From: an uncultured Persicobacter sp.
GTDB taxonomy: Bacteria > Bacteroidota > Bacteroidia > Cytophagales > Cyclobacteriaceae
Assembly: GCA_947498325.1 (NCBI GenBank)
Contig: CANMKE010000001.1
Span: 1 to 64,000 of the forward strand
Direction of reading: 5' to 3'
DNA: 64,000 nt
Shown: one piece after another, positions 8,603-15,535 of the stretch
Numbering within the stretch: the first letter of the stretch is position 1
Layout: each line of letters starts with the position of its first letter
Translations under genes and position numbers: made by a program
The notes under the pieces: model-generated
Told to the model about the DNA's origin: nothing
What the model saw: the letters and a program-made list of their open reading frames with translations, nothing else
Database searches by the model: none

Positions 8603-8983
8603 TTATTTTTTCGGATCAATAACAGCAAGCAAATACAGTCGGACCTCGTAATCCTGATCGGTGGCCATGTTCTTCGCATCGTCTTTGTAGAGCACTCGGA
8701 TAGGGCTGTTTTTGGCTTTCTCGTTTAGTGGAAAAGCGACCTCATCAATGCTCATATCGTCGCTATGATGCAAGAGTGCGACTTCGGTATCATCAGGGAT
8801 AATTTCGGTATCGTCGATCCACATTCGGACCGTTGCCCCTAACAATGCTTCGGGTTCGGACAAGCGGAAAAATGCCCCAACAATGCGGTCATGTTCGGTC
8901 TTGGTGTTGGCGTTATACTCAACAGTGTTGCCCTGTTTGGCGGTGAATTTGATCACCTGAATTTTTTTGATTTGTTGTTCCAC
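8603..8983 (-). CDS. Small beta-rich protein, possible minor capsid protein
   Basis: 126 aa, almost wholly predicted beta: IVGAFFRLSE, then LLGATVRMWIDD, then EVALLHH, DEVAFPLNE, IRVLYKDD and YEVRLYLLAVI. Strand order and spacing roughly match the C-terminal half of the 280-aa protein encoded just upstream (FFLLTGIVLEYA, TFEMTLGTKVIVPE, DITPRLNMP, VKVTLIGAMI). A shared jelly-roll-like fold is possible. An intrinsic terminator separates the two genes. No signal peptide. Capsid function is inferred from fold guess and neighbours. Confidence 0.45.
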   Translation of the reverse strand: MEQQIKKIQVIKFTAKQGNTVEYNANTKTEHDRIVGAFFRLSEPEALLGATVRMWIDDTEIIPDDTEVALLHHSDDMSIDEVAFPLNEKAKNSPIRVLYKDDAKNMATDQDYEVRLYLLAVIDPKK

Positions 8984-9006
8984 GGTAAGGTCGGTTTGGA
9001 TTGTTC

Positions 9007-9036
9007 AAAAAAAAAAGCATGACAATGCGCCATGCT
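9007..9036 (-). terminator. Intrinsic terminator after capsid-candidate gene
   Basis: On the minus strand AGCATG (9036-9031), a 9-nt loop and CATGCT (9021-9016) are followed by a run of ten T (9016-9007). It lies 47 nt downstream of the 280-aa gene stop. It would cap an abundant short transcript while allowing some readthrough into the 126-aa gene. Confidence 0.7.
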
Positions 9037-9082
9037 CTTTCTCCACAATTAATCACGAATGATCTGGTATAATTAGCACTTC

Positions 9083-9925
9083 TTACGCTTTTTCAATCAT
9101 CGCACCGATCAAGGTAACTTTCACCGCTGGCGCATAAACGCCGTCGCCCACAACCGCCTTCGGCATGTTCAAACGAGGGGTAATATCCATTGCCGGCTTC
9201 AACCACTTAGGGTTATCCAAACCGTAATAAAACTTGCGCTTCGTTGTGTCAGAATCATCGAAAATACCACATGACAATTCAGGTACAATCACCTTTGTGC
9301 CCAGGGTCATTTCAAAGGTACCGTTCATGATTTGCGGTGGGTAGGCGTACTGCCCAAACGGGAAGTTGGAAGGGTCCGTGTCGTTCTCATCTTCACCGTG
9401 CGCATACTCTAACACGATACCGGTCAAAAGGAAAAACTTGCCGTTATCCAACTGCGCACGGTTCAGGTTCGTGCGTCCGGTTTTCTTATCGTCCGAGCTT
9501 TCCATCAAGTCAATATCCGACTTGTTTTCAATACTCTTGATCGTGTAGATCGCCGCATCAACTACCTGCAAACGGGCGGTTTTCAAACCTTCCTGCACAT
9601 CTTTTGGCAATTGGTGGCGACGCAATTCAAAGTGCGCTTTTGAGGTCAAATTTTTGGTCATTCCCGTTTTCAGGGTAATGGCATTTTGACCAGCACGGAA
9701 GGATTTTCGCACCGCTCTACGGCGTGCAGCCTTGCGCTTTGCTCTGCGTCGGGCACGGCGTTTGGCACGGTTCACACGACCGACTTCGCCAATACCTTCG
9801 ACCACATCATCTTCAGCGTCTTCCTTCTCAAATTGAGCTTCTTCTTGATCCAACATGGATTCTTCAATACCCTCGATCTCCTCGACCGAAGGGAAAAGGT
9901 CTTTTTCTTCGCTTACATCTTGCAT
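9083..9925 (-). CDS. Major capsid protein candidate: acidic tail, Arg-rich arm, beta domain
   Basis: 280 aa in three parts: a very acidic N-terminus (about 1-47); a strongly basic stretch (about 50-82, including RAKRRARRRAKRKAARRR); and a ~200-residue beta-rich domain with NGKFFLLTGIVLEYA, NGTFEMTLGTKVIVPE and YYGLDNPKWLKP. Arg-rich arms before a beta-sandwich are typical of nucleic-acid-binding capsid proteins. Unnamed Bacteroidota proteins with an LLTGI...LDNP pattern are familiar to me but not as a described family. An own terminator downstream and a palindrome upstream suggest separate, high expression. The capsid role is inference; a DNA-condensing protein is an alternative. Confidence 0.45.
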   Translation of the reverse strand: MQDVSEEKDLFPSVEEIEGIEESMLDQEEAQFEKEDAEDDVVEGIGEVGRVNRAKRRARRRAKRKAARRRAVRKSFRAGQNAITLKTGMTKNLTSKAHFELRRHQLPKDVQEGLKTARLQVVDAAIYTIKSIENKSDIDLMESSDDKKTGRTNLNRAQLDNGKFFLLTGIVLEYAHGEDENDTDPSNFPFGQYAYPPQIMNGTFEMTLGTKVIVPELSCGIFDDSDTTKRKFYYGLDNPKWLKPAMDITPRLNMPKAVVGDGVYAPAVKVTLIGAMIEKA

Positions 9926-9953
9926 CGAAATTGTTGTTTATAGGTTAATGTTC

Positions 9954-9981
9954 GTAGCGGCACCGCATGCGGTGTCGGTAC
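9954..9981. repeat. Interrupted palindrome with GTAG end (REP-like)
   Basis: A 28-bp imperfect inverted repeat with the perfect 14-bp core CACCGCATGCGGTG (9961-9974). Arms extend to GTAG on the left and GTAC on the right. It sits alone in the 69-bp gap before the capsid-candidate gene. It may be a REP element, an mRNA-stabilising hairpin or a protein-binding site. Confidence 0.6.
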
Positions 9982-9994
9982 AGGATTTCCAATT

Positions 9995-10588
9995 TTAAGC
10001 CGACATCATATCGCCAGCAAAGACGTCCATATCGGTGGCATCAGGTACCACGCCGTCGGGTAGGTTCGAGGCTCCGACGCCGCTAACATACTCGTCGGTT
10101 TCATCATCATAATGATAAGAAGGAGTGCCCGATTGTCCGGCGGGTAGCGCTCGCATCGCATCGGATTGCATGATCGCCTCGATGTCCAAATTTGCAGCCG
10201 GTAGTGCTCCAGGGTTAGCATTCAAAGGTATGGTGATTGGCTCATCTTCCTCAACCTCACCCAAGATCCCTTCGAGCCCCTGAAGCAATGATTTACCGGT
10301 CATTTTCTTGTATCCCTCTTCCATTCCGGCGCCCGAAACGCCCAACAAGCCGAGCTTGAGGTATTCGTTCGAGGCCATTTGCGTGCCGACCAATCCACCG
10401 ATAGTAACGATGCCGGGCACAAGCATTTCTTTAATGTCAGCTTGCCCCAATCCTTTGACCGTTGAGGTGTTGTTCAGTGTTTTGATGAGGTATTTTCCTC
10501 CCACCAATCCGACCACCAGGCTCAATGGTTTGCCGATGTCTTCGGTGGCTTTCATGAAGTCGATTTGTTGTTTATTTCTTATTGCCAT
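9995..10588 (-). CDS. Membrane protein of the virion-like block, 197 aa
   Basis: Hydrophobic segments at about residues 22-37 (LSLVVGLVGGKYLI) and 57-85 (LVPGIVTIGGLVG then LGLLGVSGAGM). The second half is acidic and disordered, rich in Ala/Pro/Asp (EVEEDEPITIP, DDETDEYVSG). No signal peptide or known family. Small Gly-rich membrane proteins of this kind occur in virions with an internal lipid membrane, but the pattern is not diagnostic. A paired REP-like element lies just upstream of its start. Confidence 0.5.
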   Translation of the reverse strand: MAIRNKQQIDFMKATEDIGKPLSLVVGLVGGKYLIKTLNNTSTVKGLGQADIKEMLVPGIVTIGGLVGTQMASNEYLKLGLLGVSGAGMEEGYKKMTGKSLLQGLEGILGEVEEDEPITIPLNANPGALPAANLDIEAIMQSDAMRALPAGQSGTPSYHYDDETDEYVSGVGASNLPDGVVPDATDMDVFAGDMMSA

Positions 10589-10604
10589 AATGTTATTGTT
10601 GTTA

Positions 10605-10666
10605 CCCCCGACTGAAGTCAGGGGGCATTGAATGTGAAGTCAATAGCCCCGGGCTTTAGCCTGGGG
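10605..10666. repeat. Paired REP-like hairpins, copy 2
   Basis: Hairpin A (10,605-10,625, starting CCCCCGACTGAAGTCAGGGG) and hairpin B (10,647-10,666, CCCCGGGCTTTAGCCTGGGG) repeat the arrangement at 5741-5796. Hairpin B is identical in both copies; hairpin A differs at one loop base plus an extra G. The spacer is 21 bp here against 16 bp in copy 1. Confidence 0.75.
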
Positions 10667-10676
10667 TAAAGAATGT

Positions 10677-12986
10677 TTATATTAATACCACGCCCCCCAA
10701 ATCATCCTTCTTCATGTATTTGGTAGCGGCGAAAATTCCCCCACCAACGGCGGCGAGGATACCGGTTCCAATCAGGATTTTTTTGATCGGTAGCTTGGAT
10801 TGCGTTGCCGGAACAGCGGGGACCGATGAGTTTGTTGTCGTCGGGTTTTGATATGAAGTCGAAGCCGGCATGGTTCTTTGGTTTGCCGTTGTGCTTCGGC
10901 TTGGTGTTCTTGTCGGGCTCAATACCGGTTTGGGTGCAGAGCTCTTTTTCCGTTTTGGAAAAATCTTGCGCACCTTCGATTTGACCTTTTTGAATATGTC
11001 TTTGATCGGTTTGAAGAACGATCCAATCTTTGCCAAAACCGGTGTTGCGGCGGCTACACTTGCAGCGGTTGCCACGGCTCCAAAGCCTCCGAACTCATCA
11101 TCGTAATGCTCCACATCGCCGAAGCCACTCAATGAAAAGTCCCTGCTTTTCTGTCTGGCTCCCTTGATGATCGCCTTTTTCAAGTTGTGGCTCTTGCCTT
11201 GCAACTTGCTGAAAATCTTTTTCACACGGGCGAAAGCGGCTTTGATCTGTCTGAGCTTTGCCGGATCAATATTATGGCGACTTGCCATATTATCCGGCAA
11301 GTAGGCGTATTGCATTTTTTTCGCCAATCCGAACATGTTGGTGCGGAAGGCTAACAGCAATCCGTTGCGTACGGCGATTGAAACCGGATTGAAACGCACC
11401 ACGGCTTTGACTGCTTTCTTGGCGAACTTGCCAATCTTCTTTCCAATCTTTTTGAGGGCACTAAAAAAGCGTCCACGTCTGCGCTTTTTTCCTCTGCGTC
11501 GGCGGAAAAATCCAAGCCCGTCGAGCTCCTGATCTTCGGCATCCAAATAATCATCAATGCCCAAAAGATCCGATTGAATGAAGTCGGCATCCATGAGCTT
11601 TTCTTCCAACAATTCCAGCTTATCCAGTATCGGTCCACGCTTCGGCGTATGCCAATATTTGATCGCCTGATTAATCATTTCAAGAAACTGAACAGGGTTC
11701 TGAATGTGGGCAATCTTGCTCGCATTGTCTTGGTTTTTCGATATGAAATCACGGGTGCGAACGAGGTAATTATAAGTCTTGTCCTCATCGCTGATCGCCC
11801 CAATTGTATCATCAAAGTCAATACCGCTGATGATGTTTTCGAGCTCCAGCTCATCGGCTGTTGAACCTCCCGAATGCCCACTCAGGGCATAAATCGGAAG
11901 GCCAAGACCACTAACGGAAACATTACTATTCGTCATAGGAAAGGATTGTTCATAGGAATAGGGCACCTGATAATCAAAGGTGTCAAGCACCGGGTCAATG
12001 ATGATCTCACCACTTGCGTCCTGATCGTCAGGAATGAAAATGTATATGTGCTGAAAGTTGCGCTTACCGTTGTATTTGGTGATGCGAAACTCAAAGGGAA
12101 TGCCCAGGCATTTGAGTAGGGAACCGCAAAAAATGGAGAAGTCATCGCAATCAATACCGGCGTCTTTCTCGTTGCGTTGCTTGAAGCGAATTTGCCCATC
12201 AAGCCAGGAGCGGGCGGGGGTACGAAGTTGCTCCGTGCCCGCCTCGTCCAGCTTGTATTGCAGGTATTTGTAGGCAAAATCAAAAATATTTTTAGCGGTA
12301 TTTCGGGTGTTAGCCCCCTTGAGTTTTTTGGCCAAATCAGCCACTTCCAAATAGTGTCGCTCAACGATTTGGACACAAGCATTGACCGTATCAAACACAT
12401 CACCATGCTTGAGTAAAATGTCTTTGTTTTCAACCGATTTAATCAGGTGGTTATATGCCCGACCGTCGGCTACGTTCCGAGGACCGGAAGTGATACCTAA
12501 CTGTCTCAACTCGCCGGAAAATCCATTCATAGATTCAGAAGCTAAGTGATGATTGACCTGCTCACCGTTCACGGTCAGGTGCAAATCAAAGGCAAGGGAT
12601 GAAAGGATTGTCGATACTTGTGAAATCTTCAATCCTTTCCCCAAGAGGTTAGAAAGCGGAATTTCAAATTTGATTGGAAGCACCTGGGTAGAGGTAGGTG
12701 CAATCTCATGAACCTTGCCCTGCGGAACAGAAAATGCCAAGGGCGCCCCGTTGTAGTTGGCAACGATCTGGCGAAGTCCCAAAGCCACCGCCGTCGTGCG
12801 GGGATTGTACGCTTGAATGTCCACGGCAATGACCACCTTTTGCAAGTCCACCGAATGCAGACGGGGAAGGTGGTAAGTGAATTTGAGATCAGCCACCGGT
12901 AGGATTTTTTGACCTTTTCGGTACAAATAGGCCACTCCTAAAACTAATGTGCCTCCAACAGCCAAATATTTTGCCATTTCCTTCAT
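10677..12986 (-). CDS. LEA14-like / transglutaminase-like / basic multidomain membrane protein
   Basis: 769 aa. A short N-terminal membrane helix (about 6-22) precedes an LEA14-like beta-sandwich (about 33-150, with VDIQAYNPRTTAVAL). Next is a transglutaminase-like cysteine hydrolase domain with a plausible triad: C280 in AGIDCDDF, H313 in FQHIYIFIP, D331 in IIDPVLDTF. A highly basic region follows (FFRRRRGKKRRRGRFF, then repeated KKIGKK/AKKAVK runs), then a Ser/Thr/Pro linker and a C-terminal Gly/Ala membrane helix (about 737-757). It is the first gene of the putative late operon, downstream of 10-bp-phased GTCA repeats. It could be a virion protein acting on membranes or the cell wall. Domain calls are by eye. 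Confidence 0.6.
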   Translation of the reverse strand: MKEMAKYLAVGGTLVLGVAYLYRKGQKILPVADLKFTYHLPRLHSVDLQKVVIAVDIQAYNPRTTAVALGLRQIVANYNGAPLAFSVPQGKVHEIAPTSTQVLPIKFEIPLSNLLGKGLKISQVSTILSSLAFDLHLTVNGEQVNHHLASESMNGFSGELRQLGITSGPRNVADGRAYNHLIKSVENKDILLKHGDVFDTVNACVQIVERHYLEVADLAKKLKGANTRNTAKNIFDFAYKYLQYKLDEAGTEQLRTPARSWLDGQIRFKQRNEKDAGIDCDDFSIFCGSLLKCLGIPFEFRITKYNGKRNFQHIYIFIPDDQDASGEIIIDPVLDTFDYQVPYSYEQSFPMTNSNVSVSGLGLPIYALSGHSGGSTADELELENIISGIDFDDTIGAISDEDKTYNYLVRTRDFISKNQDNASKIAHIQNPVQFLEMINQAIKYWHTPKRGPILDKLELLEEKLMDADFIQSDLLGIDDYLDAEDQELDGLGFFRRRRGKKRRRGRFFSALKKIGKKIGKFAKKAVKAVVRFNPVSIAVRNGLLLAFRTNMFGLAKKMQYAYLPDNMASRHNIDPAKLRQIKAAFARVKKIFSKLQGKSHNLKKAIIKGARQKSRDFSLSGFGDVEHYDDEFGGFGAVATAASVAAATPVLAKIGSFFKPIKDIFKKVKSKVRKIFPKRKKSSAPKPVLSPTRTPSRSTTANQRTMPASTSYQNPTTTNSSVPAVPATQSKLPIKKILIGTGILAAVGGGIFAATKYMKKDDLGGVVLI

Positions 12987-13045
12987 AGTATTTTTTTATG
13001 ATTTACTATGGTTAAGGGTAATTGGTGGCGGTAATGTTGGTGGAT

Positions 13046-13080
13046 GTCAGGTTTTGTCAGAGTAGGTCAGAAATTGTCAC
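13046..13080. promoter_or_regulatory. Four GTCA boxes in exact 10-bp phase upstream of the late operon
   Basis: GTCA begins at 13,046, 13,056, 13,066 and 13,076; three are followed by G and one by C. They lie 60-94 bp upstream of the 769-aa gene. No TAnnTTTG -7 element is visible below them. Same-face boxes of this kind suit cooperative activator binding, for example a late-gene activator. Confidence 0.5.
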
Positions 13081-13109
13081 CTTTCTAACACGAACAAAAG
13101 TCGATGATT

Positions 13110-13301
13110 CTATTCCAATTTACGTTCCTTGCTACTTTTATCATTTTTTTCCTTCCCTGGGTACTTCCCAATTTTATGTCCTCCGATCTCCAAATAATTT
13201 TCTGTGGTATGCCCACATGTTTTTGTTTGGTGGTAAGCACATGAAACGCATAAAATCATTAGGCAGCAACTGATCATCCATATTCCTATTTTTCTTCCCA
13301 T
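13110..13301 (-). CDS. Small lipoprotein after RiPP exporter, possible immunity protein
   Basis: 63 aa. A hydrophobic signal segment (about 5-20) ends in LCVSC, a variant lipobox, leaving a ~43-residue mature part that is Lys-rich toward its end (HKIGKYPGKEKNDKSS). It starts 15 nt after the ABC exporter stop, so it is probably the last gene of the RiPP operon. Small lipoproteins in that position often give self-immunity, but nothing in the sequence proves it. It also contains an IGG pair, so a second secreted peptide cannot be excluded. Confidence 0.5.
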   Translation of the reverse strand: MGRKIGIWMISCCLMILCVSCAYHQTKTCGHTTENYLEIGGHKIGKYPGKEKNDKSSKERKLE

Positions 13302-13316
13302 AATAAAAGTGTGTGT

Positions 13317-15524
13317 TTAAATCAACGCCTGCTCCAGCTCTAATTGATTTTTTATTAAATTGAAATAATAGCCTTGTTTAACAGTCAGCTCTTCATGCGT
13401 TCCTACCTCGACAATCTCCCCTTGATCTAAAACAACAATTTGATCGGCCTCTTTAACGGTACTCAAACGGTGTGCGACGATGACTACTGTTCTTCCTTGC
13501 GTGAACTTATTGATATTTTCTATAATTAATCGTTCATTTTGAGTGTCGAGTGCATTGGTCGCTTCATCAAAAAAGAAAAATGAGGGATTTCGATAGATAG
13601 CCCTTGCGATCAGTAATCGCTGTTTTTGCCCCCCACTCATGTCAATGCCTGAGCTTCCTATTTTTGTATTGTAGCCCATCGGCAATTTTTTTATAAAATG
13701 GTCAATACATGCTAACTCTGCTGCTTTAATTACTCTATCCATATCTGGCTGTGTGTCGGATAAAGCAATGTTATCAGTAATTGACCCATTAAAAATGGTG
13801 CCGTTTTGTAACACTACGCCACAATGTGAACGCCAGTCATTTGGATTAATGTTTTGCAGGGGTATCCCGTCAATTGTCAATTGCCCTTGCTGCGGGGCAT
13901 AAAAGGAAAGTAATAATTTAACTAAGGTAGTCTTTCCACTACCACTAGTTCCGACAATTGCAGTACGTTTACCCACAGGAATCGTCAAATTGATATTTTT
14001 TAATACAAAAGGAGCAAAAGTACCATGGTATTTAAACGAAACCTGTTTGAGCTCAAACCCATGACTAAGTGAAGGTGCTAAGCTTGTTTTTTCTCCTTCA
14101 ACCTCTTCTTTCTTATCCTGAATATCGGCAATTCTATCATAAGATAATTTTGCATTCTGAACATCATGACTGATGCCTATGAGTTGGCTAAATGGTGCTG
14201 AAGCCTGCCCTACAACGTAACTAATCGTCATCATTTCACCAATGGTGGTTTTACCTTGGATCACCAATAGGGCGCAGCCTCCGAGAATACATATGTCCTT
14301 TAACTTATTGATCATATCGCCTCCAATTTGAGCATAATTGGCAACTTTAACCTGACTGAAGATGGTATCATTGGCACGGCTTAGCACCTGTTCCCAGCGA
14401 TGAAGACGAGGTTGAGCAGCATTGTTAAGTTTAATTTCACGCATACCATTAACCAAATCATAAATATCATCCTTGTTCTCAGCCATAATACTGAACACCC
14501 GATAATTAAGAATACGGTTCTGTTTAAAAAACAAAAATGCCCAAAGAGAGGAGAGCAACGAAAAAAACACAAACGCTGTGAAGGCATAAACATTATAATA
14601 TAACAATAGCCCCGAGAATACGAGTAAGTTCAATAGGGCAAAGACTGCCTGCATGGCACCTGAAGTAAAAAAATCTCTGAGGACTTCATGATCATTCATG
14701 CGTTGCATTAGATCTCCACTGAGCTTGGTGTCAAAAAAACTTATGGGTAATTTGATGAGCTTCCTCAGGTAGTCTGATTGAAAATTCAGACCAATTTTGA
14801 TCCCTGTTCGTGAGCTGACCAAATTACTGATTCCATTAGATACTCCATAGCCTATAAAAATCAATAGCTGTGCTGCTATTAAACCCAACACCACATGGAA
14901 GTTCTTGTTTCCTATACCTTGGTCAATGATTTGTTGAAACAACATTGGAAGTACCCAAGTGCAGACCATGGAAAGGAGTGTCAAAACGGTAACCAGGGCA
15001 AACTTCACTTTGTAAATTCGCATCGTATCGACAAGCAATTTTAGCATCGGGCGTAGCTCGTCCAACAAAGAAACATGATCTTCGGGTTGGTCATCAAAAC
15101 CTTCTTCGGGGGCAAGCAATAAAGCTATTCCTTTTTGGGCGTTACCCAAATAGTTCTTCTCAAATAATTCGGTACCTAAAGTGATTTTTCCAAAGCCTGG
15201 ATCCGCAATATGGTAGAGCCTTTTGCCATTTTTTTCTTCCTGACCATAAAGCACCACATAGTGATCCTGTTTCCAAAACAAAATAGCGGGCAGTGGCATC
15301 GAGGTGATCTGATCAACCCCTATATTTAAAGCCACTGCTTTTATTTTTATTTGAGCACAAGCGTGGATCAGGTCATTAATTGAAGTTCCTTGCTTGGAGA
15401 GGTTACAGTAATCCTTAATTTTTTTGGTAGAAAAGCGTTTTCCGAAGTACTTGGCCACCATTCGAATACAAGTCGGAGCACAGTCAATGGACTCCAGCTG
15501 TTGGTAAAAAGGAAATTTTGCCAT
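13317..15524 (-). CDS. Peptidase C39-containing ABC exporter for the RiPP
   Basis: 735 aa with the bacteriocin-exporter layout. The N-terminal C39 peptidase has the catalytic Cys in SIDCAPTC (C15), His in KQDHYVVLYG (H88) and Asp in IADPG (D108). A six-helix membrane domain follows (about 165-460), then a nucleotide-binding domain with Walker A GTSGSGKTT, signature MSGGQKQR and Walker B FFFDEAT. Such exporters cut leaders after a double Gly and pump the core out; the 80-aa gene in this cluster has that leader. No HlyD-type adaptor is found nearby, so the link to the outer membrane is open. The start is 11 nt after the radical SAM stop. Confidence 0.9.
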   Translation of the reverse strand: MAKFPFYQQLESIDCAPTCIRMVAKYFGKRFSTKKIKDYCNLSKQGTSINDLIHACAQIKIKAVALNIGVDQITSMPLPAILFWKQDHYVVLYGQEEKNGKRLYHIADPGFGKITLGTELFEKNYLGNAQKGIALLLAPEEGFDDQPEDHVSLLDELRPMLKLLVDTMRIYKVKFALVTVLTLLSMVCTWVLPMLFQQIIDQGIGNKNFHVVLGLIAAQLLIFIGYGVSNGISNLVSSRTGIKIGLNFQSDYLRKLIKLPISFFDTKLSGDLMQRMNDHEVLRDFFTSGAMQAVFALLNLLVFSGLLLYYNVYAFTAFVFFSLLSSLWAFLFFKQNRILNYRVFSIMAENKDDIYDLVNGMREIKLNNAAQPRLHRWEQVLSRANDTIFSQVKVANYAQIGGDMINKLKDICILGGCALLVIQGKTTIGEMMTISYVVGQASAPFSQLIGISHDVQNAKLSYDRIADIQDKKEEVEGEKTSLAPSLSHGFELKQVSFKYHGTFAPFVLKNINLTIPVGKRTAIVGTSGSGKTTLVKLLLSFYAPQQGQLTIDGIPLQNINPNDWRSHCGVVLQNGTIFNGSITDNIALSDTQPDMDRVIKAAELACIDHFIKKLPMGYNTKIGSSGIDMSGGQKQRLLIARAIYRNPSFFFFDEATNALDTQNERLIIENINKFTQGRTVVIVAHRLSTVKEADQIVVLDQGEIVEVGTHEELTVKQGYYFNLIKNQLELEQALI

Positions 15525-15535
15525 TACCCAAAAAA

